Part shown: positions 25,101 to 37,504 of the stretch, piece by piece | Layout: every line of letters starts with the position of its first letter | Position numbering within the stretch: position 1 is the first letter of the stretch | Origin: Ophioderma brevispina | Taxonomy: Eukaryota > Echinodermata > Ophiuroidea > Amphilepidida > Ophiodermatidae | Reading direction: 5' to 3' | Length of the DNA: 64,000 nt | Assembly (NCBI GenBank): GCA_023653785.1 | Contig: JAMKCH010005461.1 | Span: 1-64,000, forward strand | The notes under the pieces: model-generated | The model's input: the letters and a program-made list of their open reading frames with translations, nothing else | What the model was told of the DNA's origin: nothing | Database searches by the model: none | Program-made: the position numbers and the translations under genes

Positions 25101-25101
25101 T

Positions 25102-25647
25102 GATATGGGCCTTTTTACACGAGTATGGTAAAAGATATTCACTATACTCACGTAATAGTCGAATTCATAAGAGTGAACAAGAAGATTACAACATTTTGCG
25201 AATACTTTCTGCGTTGCAATCCGATCACAAAATAGATCAGTATGGAAACGCAAGGGTGTTAAAAGTGTGCTTCCTCGAGATAAAATTCAAATGCTCTTGA
25301 GGTACTCGTCTGTTCAACTGGGCTTTTATGGTTTCCTTCGACGAATGTGCAAATAACCAATGTACATTACTTCGCGTCTTTAGAGTGTAATGTCTTTTTG
25401 TAATATCATCTTGTGAATTAATACTAATACTGCTGGTGTGACGGAACATTTTCATTTTCATTTAGCGGTACATTTAAAAAAACGAGAACCGTTTTGTAGA
25501 CGATGATAAATTATAACGACCCGAAGCTAAGCACCCACAAAGCCTTGACCAAAAATACTGATCGATTTAAAAAAAATAAATAATAACAGTCTTAGGTACG
25601 CCCAGAAAATCTTACGAAATAATTTTAAATTGCTCACCCAGCTATAA
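25102..25647. repeat. repeat A, copy 1
   Basis: Collinear with 29074-29679. Shared strings include ATGGGCCTTT, AAGATATTC, GGCTTTTATGG, GTTTTGTAG-CGATGATAAAT, AAAGCCTTGACCAAAAA and GTAGGTACGCCCAGA, ending at CCCAGCTA. This copy is not followed by the B segment. Confidence 0.75.
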
Positions 25648-28300
25648 CTAGAATTTCGCGTTATCGGATTTCGCGATTTGCGGAGGGGGTACCAAGGTTA
25701 GGAGTGTTTAGGTTCCGTACGGAACCTTATAAGACGTAACCTGTAGTATTAGTAAATGTTTCGTCGCCTACATATGGCCCTCATCCCCAGAGCCTTTGCA
25801 ACTATAACAGTGTCAACTTTAATAACCTCCCCAGAGATCCGAGGTCTATACGCCACAATGTCTTCCCCCTTTCACCGGTTTAGAGACCAGCTGCCATCGA
25901 GCACCCTAAAGATTCTCCTCATCTAACACAGTTGCCTTGCCAAGTACATGAACCCAGGGCCACCCGTGGTTCCGCACTACCCTACACCCCCATACCAATA
26001 ACCAACAGTTCTTTCCATCAAATATGGCAATACCAAATACTCATGGTCTCTCAGCAACATGATTTTTCTTTCGTTCTAAAGCCTGCATATTCCTCAAAAT
26101 CCAAGTTTAAGGACCTAATTAAACGACAAAATCAGTTCCCACGTCCCTAAGTTAGACGTCGGATGGACACATCCCTCCAGAGTGTTCCCTCTCCGGCGCC
26201 ATTATAGGCAAAAATACGTATCTCAAAATCGGCCTTTGAGATTTTACCTTTAAAGTGTGCCGTTTGCATTTTCTTATAGCATTAAAATGCGGAATTGAAT
26301 AACATTTAATATATTTATCATATCATTTCTGTATATCCACAATTTTGAGGGTTAATGAATAAACCATTTCAGAATTACACCACAATTTGTCAATACGTAG
26401 TTTTGCCATATTAATTTAGGAAAAGGCAGTATGGCAAAAACACATGCTATATTTCAAGTGATGAACACAAAATATACTTTACAAAGAAATATCATTCTGA
26501 GATGTGTTATTCTACAACCATGCTTTAGCTGATCTTACGCTTTTTTTAGTTTGATCTGAGCATGTAGTCCATATTTGTATAGCAAAAGACCGGACTCATA
26601 GAAATTTTATGGCCAAAACTACGTATCTCTGGTACGTCGTTTGCCATTGTTGTTTGAAAATAATAAGGCGATTTGAGAAGAAAATGATATCGAATAAGAA
26701 GATAGCGGTTTTGCCGAAAAAATACCTTCAGAAGGTAAAAAAGCAACCGAGTTAGGATGCTTTGTTTTTCTCAGAAGGAAGCATTTATCTGGATGTACGA
26801 CTTCGTGAATGGAAGCAGCGCCCCCAAATTGCCCAGAAATACTTTATCTCAAAAAAAGTCAAAATTTCGACTTACGTAGTTTGCATAGAAGGGCCCGCGG
26901 GTCTATCGACCTCTCACTATCATTACTCTCACCTTTTCTTCAGAAGTTTAAATTTGAGCCGAATTTTAGTTCAAAAGCCTGTAAGTTTCCTGCAATTTTT
27001 TAAGGCCTGTAAAGGGATGGTTCAATGTAAGTATATAAAGTTTGGTATTAACCGATGGCCTTCGCACCAAACCCCCATCTGTAAAGTTTCTTATTTGTCA
27101 TTCCTTACAGCCCATATATCCAATCTACATGTACACGGTTACCAAATACCTCAAAAGAATCAAACCCCCCAACTATATGAAAATGTCATGTTTAAGTTAT
27201 CAAATTGGGCTGATTTTTATCATTACAACAAATTTTGGATATAACTAACTTGTCCACAGACTAAGCCAAATTATTTAATGTTATACTTTTGGTTAGCAAG
27301 CCAATAAACATTGTTAATTAGGGCAGAATAAACCAGTAGGCCCATAGCAGAGAAGCCCCTGGGAGCTCTTAAGTGGCCAAGGACAATAAACATTGCTTAT
27401 GATGCATGCACCCAAACACAATATGGGACCTTGATGATCACATCTGTATTCTGCATGCCTGTGTTCTCGGATAGTTTAACACAATGATTATGGATATTGG
27501 ATTTGATTACTAATTGTTCATCAGACCATTAGATGCCACCGATTAGGTGATAAAGCTACATGAGATTATATTATTTAACCATTCATCAATCCATAACACA
27601 ATAGATGAGGTATCAAGATAGTTCAAAGCTGCGTGTACAGAATCTACAGATCGCGATGTTTTACACTGTTTACCAGAATTAGTTTGGATAATGGTTGACA
27701 ACAATGTATTATGGGGTATGAGTTGATACCTTGATCTTCCACATTCTTTAGTCCACAATGCAAGTCGAAACCATCTTACAAAAAAGGTAACATTATATGT
27801 CCGATACAAAAAACAAAGAAACAAACGTATTCCTTCTCAGTAATACATCTAAAATGTTCTCTGTTAAAATCACCCAAGATGGCCTTTCAGTTTCATATAT
27901 TTTTTTACATTTTATTTCCACCACCTCTCTCCAGCACATCTTATTAAATTCATCCAATATGAGCCCCATTTAGGAAACATGGAATATCGGATTGGCAAAT
28001 CTTAGATTTGGGTTCATTTCTTGAAAATAACTTGCCTCCGAAATCATCCCAAAATCCCCCTTTTCCTCCACCAAAACACAAACACAAGCCCTTTCGGCCC
28101 TGGATAAGACTTCAACACATAACTATCCAATTTATAGCTCTAAACACCACTCCCTCTTTCCAAAACGGTTGACAGATGTTCAAATTGTCTCACAATGCAA
28201 AAGGCAGTACCAACCCCAATACGTGCACACCTACTGTCTTCTGTCAGCACATTTTTGGATTTTCAAAAAGTTTAGACAATTTTAAATACAGACATACGTC
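25648..28300. other. unassigned AT-rich intergenic DNA
   Basis: Contains the perfect palindrome AGGTTCCGTACGGAACCT at 25710-25727. The longest open frame (26762-27244, plus, 160 codons) has no motif, is rich in aromatic and polar residues typical of chance reading, and overlaps other frames. I see no gene. Confidence 0.5.
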
Positions 28301-28307
28301 TGATAAT

Positions 28308-29060
28308 AAAGAGTATTTGGAGACCTTTCAGAAATGAAATAAGGAATAGATCGCCCCCCCTAAGAAACGTGACCTTGAATATTATGATTGCCATACAGGC
28401 AAAGTCGCTACGAACACAACCAATGTAATTCTAAGTGATCATATTTTCTCGGGTTTTTTTTCAAAACTGCAAACTCTATTCCTAAGAAAACTGGCTAACG
28501 CGATTTTCTTTTCGTTAAGTGTGACATTGATTACATGCCAGTTAGCAATTTTTGTATAGGTTTTCTACGGTATTTATCAAATGTAGTTAAACAACTCTGA
28601 CCTTTTTATCATAAAACCTGCTAGGAATATTGATAATCATGGAAGGAGGAAACCTGCCTATAGATAAATGAAAAATCATGAGATGGTGGTTATGACCATT
28701 CATTTACTGAATATTGTATGACTAGCACGAATTATGTGCTATCTAATTAAAAATTGAATTGTTTCATAATTGCCATTGTTTGTAAAAAATATAACAAAAA
28801 ATATCAAAAATTCAAATAGTACCGTCAAAGCATCCTGATATATTTAAAATAGATTGACGAGAAGGTGGGCCAATAGGCATGATTCTGCAGAATCTAGACT
28901 TAGTTTGAACTGACAATATACACGCCGGGGGATCAAGTTAATGATACCATGAAAATATTTAGAGTAAAACTATATATAATATATAGATTAATTTACATAT
29001 AAATACATGATGATTGTTTACATGACGCGTAAAAATTAGTGTATATAAAATACACCCCTT
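28308..29060. repeat. repeat B, copy 1
   Basis: Starts AAAGAGTATTTGGAGACC and is repeated at 29683. Shared internal strings are TTTCAGAAATGAAATAAGGA, GTGACCTTGAATA, CAGTTAGCA, CTTTTTATCAT and AAGTTAATGATACCATG, in that order. It precedes repeat A copy 2 directly. Confidence 0.8.
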
Positions 29061-29073
29061 TGAATATAGCTTG

Positions 29074-29679
29074 GACATGGGCCTTTCGTCAACGACTCTG
29101 GCAGAAGATATTCTACTACTAATGTTAATTAAACACTTCATAAAGTGAAAAAGCTTACAAAAATTTACGACAAACTTCTGCATGCAATTCGATCTAAAGA
29201 TCGGCCAGAAGGAACGTGTAAACGACCTGTTCTCTTTACACGGGTGTGACAGTTAAGAGGTTGCTTGAATATAATTCAGGTTGCTCTTTTAAGGTAAATT
29301 TGGTGTGTAAATAGGCTTTTATGGGATTACGGTTTATGTCGACGAATTCGTATTACAAAATGGCCCATAATTTCAGAATTATCGCTTCCCCAGAGTCTAT
29401 TCTTTTTATGACACCCCAATGTGGGACTACTACAATACTGATGCTCTGCTGGACCGGACCAAACGTTTTCATTGACATTTTCATTTAAATGTCATTACAA
29501 AAAAAAAGAACTGTTTTGTAGCCGATGATAAATATAACGAACGAAGCATAAGCAACGAACAAAGCCTTGACCAAAAAATTACCTGGATCGACATTAACAA
29601 TGAAAATAAATATAATTACAGTAGGTACGCCCAGAGAATCTTAAAAAGGAATTTATATTGGTTTTCCCCCCAGCTAATA
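29074..29679. repeat. repeat A, copy 2
   Basis: Collinear with 25102-25647 and lies between the two B copies, giving a B-A-B' arrangement. Confidence 0.75.
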
Positions 29680-29682
29680 ATT

Positions 29683-30533
29683 AAAGAGTATTTGGAGACC
29701 TTTCAGAAATGAAATAAGGAAAGTAGTAGCTCCAATAAGCGTGACCTTGAATACAGAAGAAATTCTGTTATGAAAACAACAAGGCAATGCTAATATTTAT
29801 CGTTTTTTTTCGAATCTGCAAACTATTTTCCAAAGAAACTGGCGATACGTGACTTTGTTTTTGTTATGGTGACCATTTTATTACTTTCAGTTAGCATTTT
29901 TGGATATGAAATTCTACGTTATTTATTTAAAGGCGATATCAGTGATTTGCTTTAACCAAAAATCGAAAAAAATCATCAAAATCAGGATTTTTGCATCTCT
30001 TGTAACAAGTTTAAGTTCATTTTAGTTTATGAGGAATTCTTGCTCACTTGAAGTTTTACTGCAATTAAAAATATTTGACTCTTGGGGGATCACTGATAGT
30101 GTCTTTAATGCCTGTCCTTTTTATCATTAGAAACCTGCTAGAAAGTGAAAATCATTGTAGATGAGGTTCTTATTTAACGAATTCGTTTTGTAAAGTCTCT
30201 CCCCTTTCGGATTACTGATTCCTATTTGAATGACTTAGAATGCTGCTTTAATTAAAAATGATATTTCCAAATTCAAAATAGTACCGTAAAAGCACCCTGA
30301 CAATTTTGAAAAAAGAGATTGAAAGAAGAAGAAACGTAGGCTAAATGATGATTCTGGCTTATTTTGGCAGAATCTCTGATAGCGGAATGTCACAATATAC
30401 ACGTGAGGAAGAAGTTAATGATACCATGGAAGTCATTATAGTATTTATCAATAATATATTATAGTAATTTACTTATTAGTTAATAATACTATGATACATT
30501 GCCACGTAAATGTAGTCTATATAAATATACCCG
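29683..30533. repeat. repeat B', copy 2
   Basis: Collinear with 28308-29060 at an offset of 1375 bp. It is longer by about 100 bp, chiefly through extra sequence at about 29935-30105 (AGGCGATATCAGTGATTTGC onward) that is absent from the first copy. Ends with TATATAAATATACCC, matching TATATAAAATACACC of copy 1. Confidence 0.8.
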
Positions 30534-30814
30534 GTCTGGGTTCGAGACCGTGTAAGATCGGTCGAGTGTAGAGACAGTATATTACTTTTACTGGGCCATT
30601 TTTGGGCGTTTTTTTCGCGATCTGTCGTAAATGTAGGGGCAATTCGGCCGGAGAACGGAGAAATGTATGACGTAAATTTACTGTCATGCTGGTGTTTGAC
30701 CCCCTGGACATTTCGGTTGTTAATTTTTAGTTTTAAAATTTTTGGTTATAAAAACGGGTGTTGTTTGCTAAAATTGTTTGTTTTTATTAAATGGAAAGTT
30801 GGGTTTGTTTAAGG

Positions 30815-30885
30815 GATTTTGAAGTATGGTACGAGATCGCTACAATTAGGACCCGTCGGTCTGGGTTCGAATTCTACTTTGGTGC
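30815..30885 (+). repeat. tRNA-like SINE head fragment
   Basis: GGTTCGAATTC at about 30866-30876 resembles a pol III B box, preceded by GTATGGTACGAGATCGC like a worn A-box region. It is followed by T and G runs, not a SINE body. A related string GGTCTGGGTTCGAGACC occurs at about 30534-30550. Neither folds into a convincing tRNA. Confidence 0.35.
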
Positions 30886-31940
30886 GTTTTTTTTTTGGGG
30901 GGGGGGAGGGGGTTAGTCTTTGTTTAATTTGTATTTTTAAAACTGTTAATGGTTGGGTGTAAGAGAGTGTTTTTCGCATATGGCACTCACAAAAGTAATT
31001 ACATTAGGCTAAAGCATAAACAAAAGAAATACACAAATAAAAATGAATAAGATAACAACAGGAATGAAAATAAAGAAAAAAGTCCAGTACAAATTAAAAA
31101 TAAGAAAACAAACAAATAAAAATAAGCAGATGAGAAAATAATAACAAATTAATTTTTTAAAGGTTAAAATTAAAACCAAATCAATCGGTTACACTAGTTT
31201 TGTCTTTATTTAATGCATGTTGGTTAGTTCGAATCTTTACAAATTATTGGCAGGGAGTATTCTTTGTTAATTAATGCACGACGTTATACATCTTTCTAGA
31301 CTTTTAATAATATTATAGGTTGTTAATTCAATGTTAGACCGTGCTAGACACGTTATTACATCTGACACCAATATTACCATTATCTCGGAAACCTACTTAC
31401 CCACAATGATCCGTATTTTCATTAACAACACATCCAGTAGTATTCCTCATTATCATTTGTCGAGTACAAGTTCCTCTTGGTGACTTATATGACTGTCATT
31501 AACGATGTATTTCAAATTTATAGCCAATTGGTATATACAAAATTAAACCAAAAAAAAAAATTACAATCAACCTATTTTATATTACTCTTGATATGTATTT
31601 AAGAGAATTCTTTGATGATTGATACCGTAAAATTGAATGCGTCAAATTGAACCATGTGATATTCTTCAATATTATATTTGGAACGAATGCGATAAATATT
31701 CTACAATGCTTGGACGGCAGGTAAGAGTCAAAACGAAAGATTATTCATATGTGAATTTTTATGCAGCAGATAAAAGATGACCATCATGATTTGCGTGTTT
31801 CCAATCCTTTTGTAAATAAGTTATTTTGACACAATATTAATAGATGCATAAAAATATTTTCAAATATTATCAGTACCTCTATATTTTGATTATGGTTTAT
31901 TTATGTATTATAAAGGTTTTGGCTTTGTTTCCTTTTGTAA
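30886..31940. other. unassigned A-rich intergenic DNA
   Basis: Begins with T-run/G-run sequence (30888-30910), then A-rich DNA. I see no gene or recognisable element. Confidence 0.5.
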
Positions 31941-31964
31941 CTTTAAAACCCTCGTCTTACCAAG

Positions 31965-31991
31965 CCCTTTTGGTAAACGGTTACCAAAGGG
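31965..31991. repeat. short hairpin
   Basis: CCCTTTTGGTAA, a 4-base loop, then TTACCAAAGGG: about 11 paired bases with one bulge. It lies just upstream of repeat family F copy 1. Confidence 0.6.
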
Positions 31992-32046
31992 TTCGTAACA
32001 AACCCCAAGGGATTCACCCGTGCTTATGATTTTGACACAAGGGAAG

Positions 32047-32520
32047 TTATTGCCCCCCTCTTTCTAATTGAAAAACAAAATAAGTACCACCACCTAGTAC
32101 AGGCGTCACAATGACGTCAATTAAAGTTTGCGAGCCGGCCAAATAGGCATTTCACCAGAGAAAACTAGGCAAATTTAATTTTGCACTAAAAGGTAGGAAT
32201 ATCGGATTTTCATGCAGTTTTCAGCTATAAAAAGATGGCAATTGATTAGTTTTACAAAACATAGAGTTTTTTTTAGAGCATACTGTGCATAATATGTTAA
32301 AAAAAAATGTGTATAAAATATCCTTGTGTGGCAACTATCCATACGCTTCGACTTGACGGCAAACCTTCACCATTTTTTTAACGCCATTAAAATGACCAGA
32401 AAGGATGGGAAATGATTACTAGAAAGCTTTTTTAACGAAAGCTTTTGGCATTTTAGCGCAAAGGAGCAAAAGTCATGGGGTGGTAACCCAGCACCCCGGT
32501 AAGACGAGGTTAATGGTTAC
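32047..32520. repeat. repeat family F, copy 1
   Basis: Shares with the 37.5-38.3 kb copy AAGTACCA-CA, GCGTCACAATGACGTCA, AAAGTT-GCG and a GGGGTGGTAACC string near its right end (32477). The middle is diverged. Confidence 0.55.
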
Positions 32521-32624
32521 AATGTTTGTCATTATTAGTATTTTCTACTATGAAAGATGTAACAAACATGTGCAAATAGCCTTTCTGCACTTTCAGGGGT
32601 TGATATGGACGCTCCACGTATTCA

Positions 32625-33190
32625 AAATCATGGCCGAGTTCCCTCGCATGTCGAGTTTAATGCGTGTATATCGAGGTACCCCGCTAATGTCGAGTTTACA
32701 GCGCGGCCTATCAGTTTGACTCTATGTGCCGAGTTTCATAAATCATGTCAAGATAAATCGGTCCAGAATAAATCATGCCGAGTTTTAAAAAACTTGCATG
32801 ATGTTTTTTTTCAACATGTGCAAAACTGGACATGATTTTTGTCTCAACAGTGAGGCAACTCGACATTGGTTGGATTTTTTTTCTCAACAGGAGCAATCGC
32901 GTTCCTCATGTCGAGTGTGCAGCGTTAAATCCGGTCGAGTTTCATATGATTGAGAAAAAATCATGTCGAGATTTTGAAAACCGGCATGATTTTTTTCTGA
33001 CATGAGGAAAAACGGACATGATTTATGTTCAAAATCACCATATAGAGAGCACGACTCGATGTATAGAGGGCAAACTGACAGATTTAGCGTGTAAAACTCG
33101 ACATATATAAAGCTGCACACTCGACATAGGGCGAGGGAAAAAATCGATACACAGCGCAGTGAAACTCGACATGCGCGGGAATTTCGGAAG
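32625..33190. repeat. foldback array of a GTCGAGTTT motif
   Basis: CATGTCGAGTTT-type motifs run forward through the first half (near 32649, 32688, 32727 and, in the middle, 32906-32970). Their reverse complement AAACTCGACAT runs through the right part (near 33095, 33120, 33164). Outer ends match as CTCGCATGTCGAGTTT versus AAACTCGACATGCGCG. CATGATTTTTT and its relatives form a second alternating motif. The arms-plus-motif layout resembles foldback elements such as the sea urchin TU type. Confidence 0.7.
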
Positions 33191-33194
33191 TATG

Positions 33195-34120
33195 ACTTGT
33201 CATATCTAAATTTAGAAAACATTTTAGGAAAAATGATTTTATGTGGACACTGTAGACATGAAACGTTTTTCATTTTGAGCACGCTTCCAATTCAAGTCTC
33301 CTTGTTTTCCTTGTCAAATTTAATTAAAAGTGAGTGGTCTGTTGCAAAAAACTAAAAAAACCGTCCCTCGTTTTATTGTCAAAGGAGACGAATGCACATT
33401 GAGCTGTTTGGCGTAATCAAAAAGAGTCGATTCGATCCGCCTCAGAGGGGTATTGCACATGTTGAACATACTTTTGCTGCCGAGGGACGCTAGAAATGAC
33501 TAGCTGTTGTACGATTTTCTAGGTTCATTGTCTCTTACAGGCAAAATAATGTGCCAGTGAGGATGAAGAGGAATGATGAGTTCTACAATTTTTATTTGTA
33601 TTTAGAATTGATTTAATCAAATATTTAAATACTACTGTAAAATAAATACATTAAGCATAATATAGGCCTACAATGTTAAAAATAAACATGTAAAAAAACA
33701 GGATTGACTGGCAGCTGGGACTCACAACGTTGCAGAACGTAAAATAAGTGGAGCCGTAAAAATACAAATCCATTGCAGGAGAAACAAACGGCCCACAGTT
33801 CGTAAAAATCTCAGCTTCAACGTTATTGTGGTTTTGACTTGTTTAAACAATACTAACAATTAAAACGTGATTCAATCCTCTGACCAAATGTTCACGTTGT
33901 AGCTATGGATCCATACAAACGTTGTATTTAGTTACCAACGGTTTGTAAAAAAGTAATTGCAGGAAACAATTTTGAGGCAAAAAGGCAATAAACAAAGGAG
34001 AAAAACGTGATGGAAAAAATAATACTTTAAACATTGATACAATTTGTTATATGGTGATGTACACAGTCTAATGTCACCAATAATTAATCATCATATGATG
34101 AATAAAAGTAATTACATTGT
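33195..34120. other. unassigned AT-rich intergenic DNA
   Basis: No gene or element recognised. All open frames are short. Confidence 0.5.
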
Positions 34121-34123
34121 ACC

Positions 34124-34198
34124 TTACATAGATTCGAACCTGGTGCATTAAGTAAGATTACAAGTCCTCTAAACCTTATCCACTACACTACACGACTT
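34124..34198 (-). repeat. tRNA-like sequence, probably a SINE head or tRNA pseudogene
   Basis: The minus strand has an A-box match TAGTGTAGTGG followed by ATAAGG, and a perfect B box GTTCGAATC, at normal tRNA spacing. The anticodon arm is weak (about four pairs around TTGTAA), and the T and acceptor stems pair poorly. It is therefore not a convincing functional tRNA. The start resembles an Arg or Thr tRNA but the identity is uncertain. Confidence 0.5.
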
Positions 34199-34844
34199 TA
34201 CGGATATCAGATTGCTAAAATTAAAATATATAGTGTACAGTTAATTGAATGGAAACCTGTAAAAGATGATTTTACGGGGGTTGTTGGAAGATTGCGTCTG
34301 CCAGAATTTTTTGCTAAAAATTTATACATTTTTTTGACTGCGAAACTTAGTAGCACTTATTCGTATAATTGAAAATTATAATAATGTACGATAATGTTGA
34401 TGATTCTCGAAAAAAAGTTCGAATAAAAGCTCCAGTGTAGTCGTTTTATACGCCTGGGTAAATGGGACATAAAATTTACAGTATTTGCTGTATTTCGAAA
34501 AATTGCTAGCATCGGACCATGTAAGTACACTAAGGGACGCTCTTAATACAAGGGAGGGGGGCTGGGAAAATCTATAGTGGTCATGAAATTTTGATTGGCC
34601 AAATAGGGGGGGGGGTCTGTACTTTTTTGTATGGGAGTAGGGGGGCATGAAAATTGTATCCTTCTAGAAAAGAAATGCCAAAACCAAAAACACACACATC
34701 ATGTTAAATTATAGAACTTCTGACCTAAATGCCTAGAGTGACCGTGTGTTTAAACACGAAAAAGACATGATAAATTTTTGGGCTCTGTTAAACATATTGC
34801 TGGTAAAGAGAGGGCTAAACACACGGTGCATCTCTAGGCAGTTG

Positions 34845-35040
34845 CGGGGGAACGTGTTGGCGCAGCGTTCTTCATCGCCTTTTCACAATGAGGTCTCGAG
34901 TTCGATGCCCGGCAGGGGGACCTCGTTCTCCTTGGCTTTATGTGAATTTGGTTTATCGGTCCATACTCGTTCCCGCAGCTCCGGGTACTCCGGTTTCCTC
35001 CTTTTAGCTCTTAAAATCGAGCTTCTGGCATAAACTGTTC
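34845..35040 (+). mobile_element. tRNA-derived SINE
   Basis: A pol III A-box-like string TGGCGCAGCG (34858) and a B box GTTCGATGC (34900-34908) are followed by a GC-rich core CTCCGGGTACTCCGGTTTCC (about 34979-34998). The core is shared in style with SINEs of many aquatic animals. The 3' boundary is uncertain. No target duplication was identified. Confidence 0.7.
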
Positions 35041-37495
35041 TGGTATTATTAGTGGTTTCTTGAGGTGCTGAGCGCCTTTCATGGCAGGCCGCAACAGCGC
35101 CTTGAATCCGTTTAAGTGGATATGTCGCGCGTTTTTTTTTTTTCCGTTTAAAAATACAAATTTTATTAAATTAGTAAAGGAAGCCAGGAAGACTTCCATC
35201 CGACATGCCCAATTGAAGAGGTTTTTGACGAAAACTCCATCTTTTAAAAGGACATTGAAACCATACAGAGATTTAGTCAAAAATACGTTGATTGAAAAAC
35301 AGTAAGAGATCATCTTGAATATGTCTGAACTTGGGGGGGGGGATGTGGGGATCCCAATACTTTGATGAGGGGATGCGTCAATACGATCATCCCCCCATGT
35401 TGATGCCGTCAATGTTTTTGACCAAAAAATAACCTCATGTTTTACCATAATAGGATTAAAAATGGTGTAAATAAGCGCGCATTTTGTTCTATTACAATTA
35501 CATTTCAGTAAGGATTTTAGCTTCAAATGGCAAAATTTTAGCGTGTTCGACGCATATGTGCTGGGTAATAGAATCTTTTCAGCAAACCCCGTTTCAATCA
35601 TAAGTTTTCATCAACTCCATCACCCCCCCCCCCATGTACCATAAGAAATTTACGCCACTGGCAGCAAGATACGATATTCAGACACAGGAGATTGAATACT
35701 CGAGATGAAAGTGAGGATGGAAGTGAGGAAGAGGGACCGATCTGTACGGCAAGCACGGTTAGCACAAGGATGAGGATAAGAAGAAGGAACAGAAGATCTT
35801 ATAGTGATTTGGATGAATGAATACAACAGAAATCAGGTTACTGATATGGAATGACTTTCAAGGCGAAGACAGGCCAGGACAGTATTAGTGCCATTACTAT
35901 TTTGGAAGGGAAACATATTGGATTGACTTTGATATCACAGATACTTAGAGTTTATTGTTATGAAAAATGTTTGCCTTTTCCTGGGGCCTTTTTGAAGAAA
36001 TATGAAATTGAAATAAAAAGAAGCCAAGCATCAGCTTCATTGAACTTATTTGCTGATTAAACTTTGTGTCGAACAATGGACACCATTAACAGGAGTTAAG
36101 CATGAGGCCTATAATTAATATAAAGTGATAGAACTGCATGGGGGGGGGGGGTTTTTTAATTTTTCTATTTTTACTTTTTTTATTTTTTTGTGTAATTTAC
36201 ATTGTGGCAATAGGGGGGGGTTACGTACGTTAATTTTCCACAACCAACTGGGAAATTCTCCCAGCCCCCCCCCCTCCCTCGAATGAAGGAACGAGGCCCT
36301 AAGGACATCCAAAGGTATGTCTTAGGTTTTTTGAAACCCTGGGTTTTGTGAATTTATTGGACATAATAACTTTCATAAACGTTAAGTGAAGGAAGTTGGG
36401 ATTATCTGTTTATGCTGAAGGTGTATATTTTGATACTTTTGCAGGTAAAAGGAAGATCAAAGATCCATAGTTAATCAAGAAGAACGCATTTATCTTACTA
36501 TCCAAGTCATTCGATTTGTATTAAAGTTAGAGGGCGTTTCGGACGAAAATCACTTTAATTCTATGATCGACACATACAACAAGTGTTTATTAACGAATAC
36601 TGTTTTTCAGTACAATAATAAAAAACTAAAACAAACTCTTTAATCATATGGGATCTTTTAAATTTATAGTTAGGAAGTTTTAGAGCTCCACTGTCACTGA
36701 AAATAATACAAGATTCATGTAGGCTTACGGTTTTGCAAGTAACGAAAACCATAGAAAGAGTATTGCAATTGTGCAGTCAAATGACGTTTCTAACCTGTAA
36801 AAATTAAACGACTTCGGAGTTGTATATCAGAAACAATTTGAAATGAAATTGAGGTTCCCATGGATATTATTTGATTTTTATATAAACAGATCATTGCGTA
36901 TAGTTTGCTCCTTTGGAGTCATAGCACTTTTAGATTAGTTGCTCTTTCATACTGTCTGGTGTTGAAACACTTTCTATGGGTAAAAAAACTAACCATTTTG
37001 AGGTTAAGAGGCCATTTGCCGGAAGACTTTTGACGTTGATTTCAATTCAAATTGCCTATTTCTGTTATTAAAGGGGTATTTATTGAAAAATGCAGAATGA
37101 GAATTTCTCATGTTCTTAAACCTTATTCGTATTGGAATTGAAAGGGAAATAATTTCCTGTATCGTACTCAATAAACTTAAGTGGTATTCCTGGTGCATTA
37201 CAATTTATAGAATAATTTCAATGAGTAGGTATTTTAAGTTACATTAATCAGTATTTAGTGAGATGGCTGAAACTTGAATGATAATTGTCTATATACATGT
37301 ACTCAAAATCACATTACTTAATTACGCTTATTTAGTAACACAGAGACTTATCAAGCTAGTGAAATTATTAATCAACTAAGGCTGGAACTCAAAAATAATA
37401 CGTAGGTATGGGGAAAATATAGGAAGAAAAGAGGAAGGAAAAACGAAACAGAATTTCGATGTAATATGTTTTGCCTATGATCTTACCCTAGTCTA
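35041..37495. other. mixed intergenic DNA, possible terminal-exon-like piece
   Basis: Contains G/C homopolymer runs (35332, 35625, 36139, 36211, 36265). A plus-strand open stretch ending with TGA at 35817-35819 encodes an acidic run (DESEDGSEEE) then an Arg-rich tail (RMRIRRRNRRSYSDLDE), with an AATAAA string near 36012. This could be a short 3' exon or chance. The 196-codon minus frame at 35011-35601 has no motif and overlaps the SINE end. Confidence 0.3.
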
Positions 37496-37504
37496 CCTAA
37501 AGGG

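Noticed and set aside
26762..27244. 160-codon plus-strand open frame
   Set aside because: No recognisable domain, two other plus frames are open over the same bases, and composition is like the surrounding intergenic DNA.
34124..34198. Functional tRNA gene
   Set aside because: The A and B boxes are good, but the T and acceptor stems do not pair, so it is listed as tRNA-like only.
35011..35601. 196-codon minus-strand open frame
   Set aside because: No motif, it overlaps the SINE end and a G/C homopolymer, and an opposite-strand frame is also open. It is compatible with chance.
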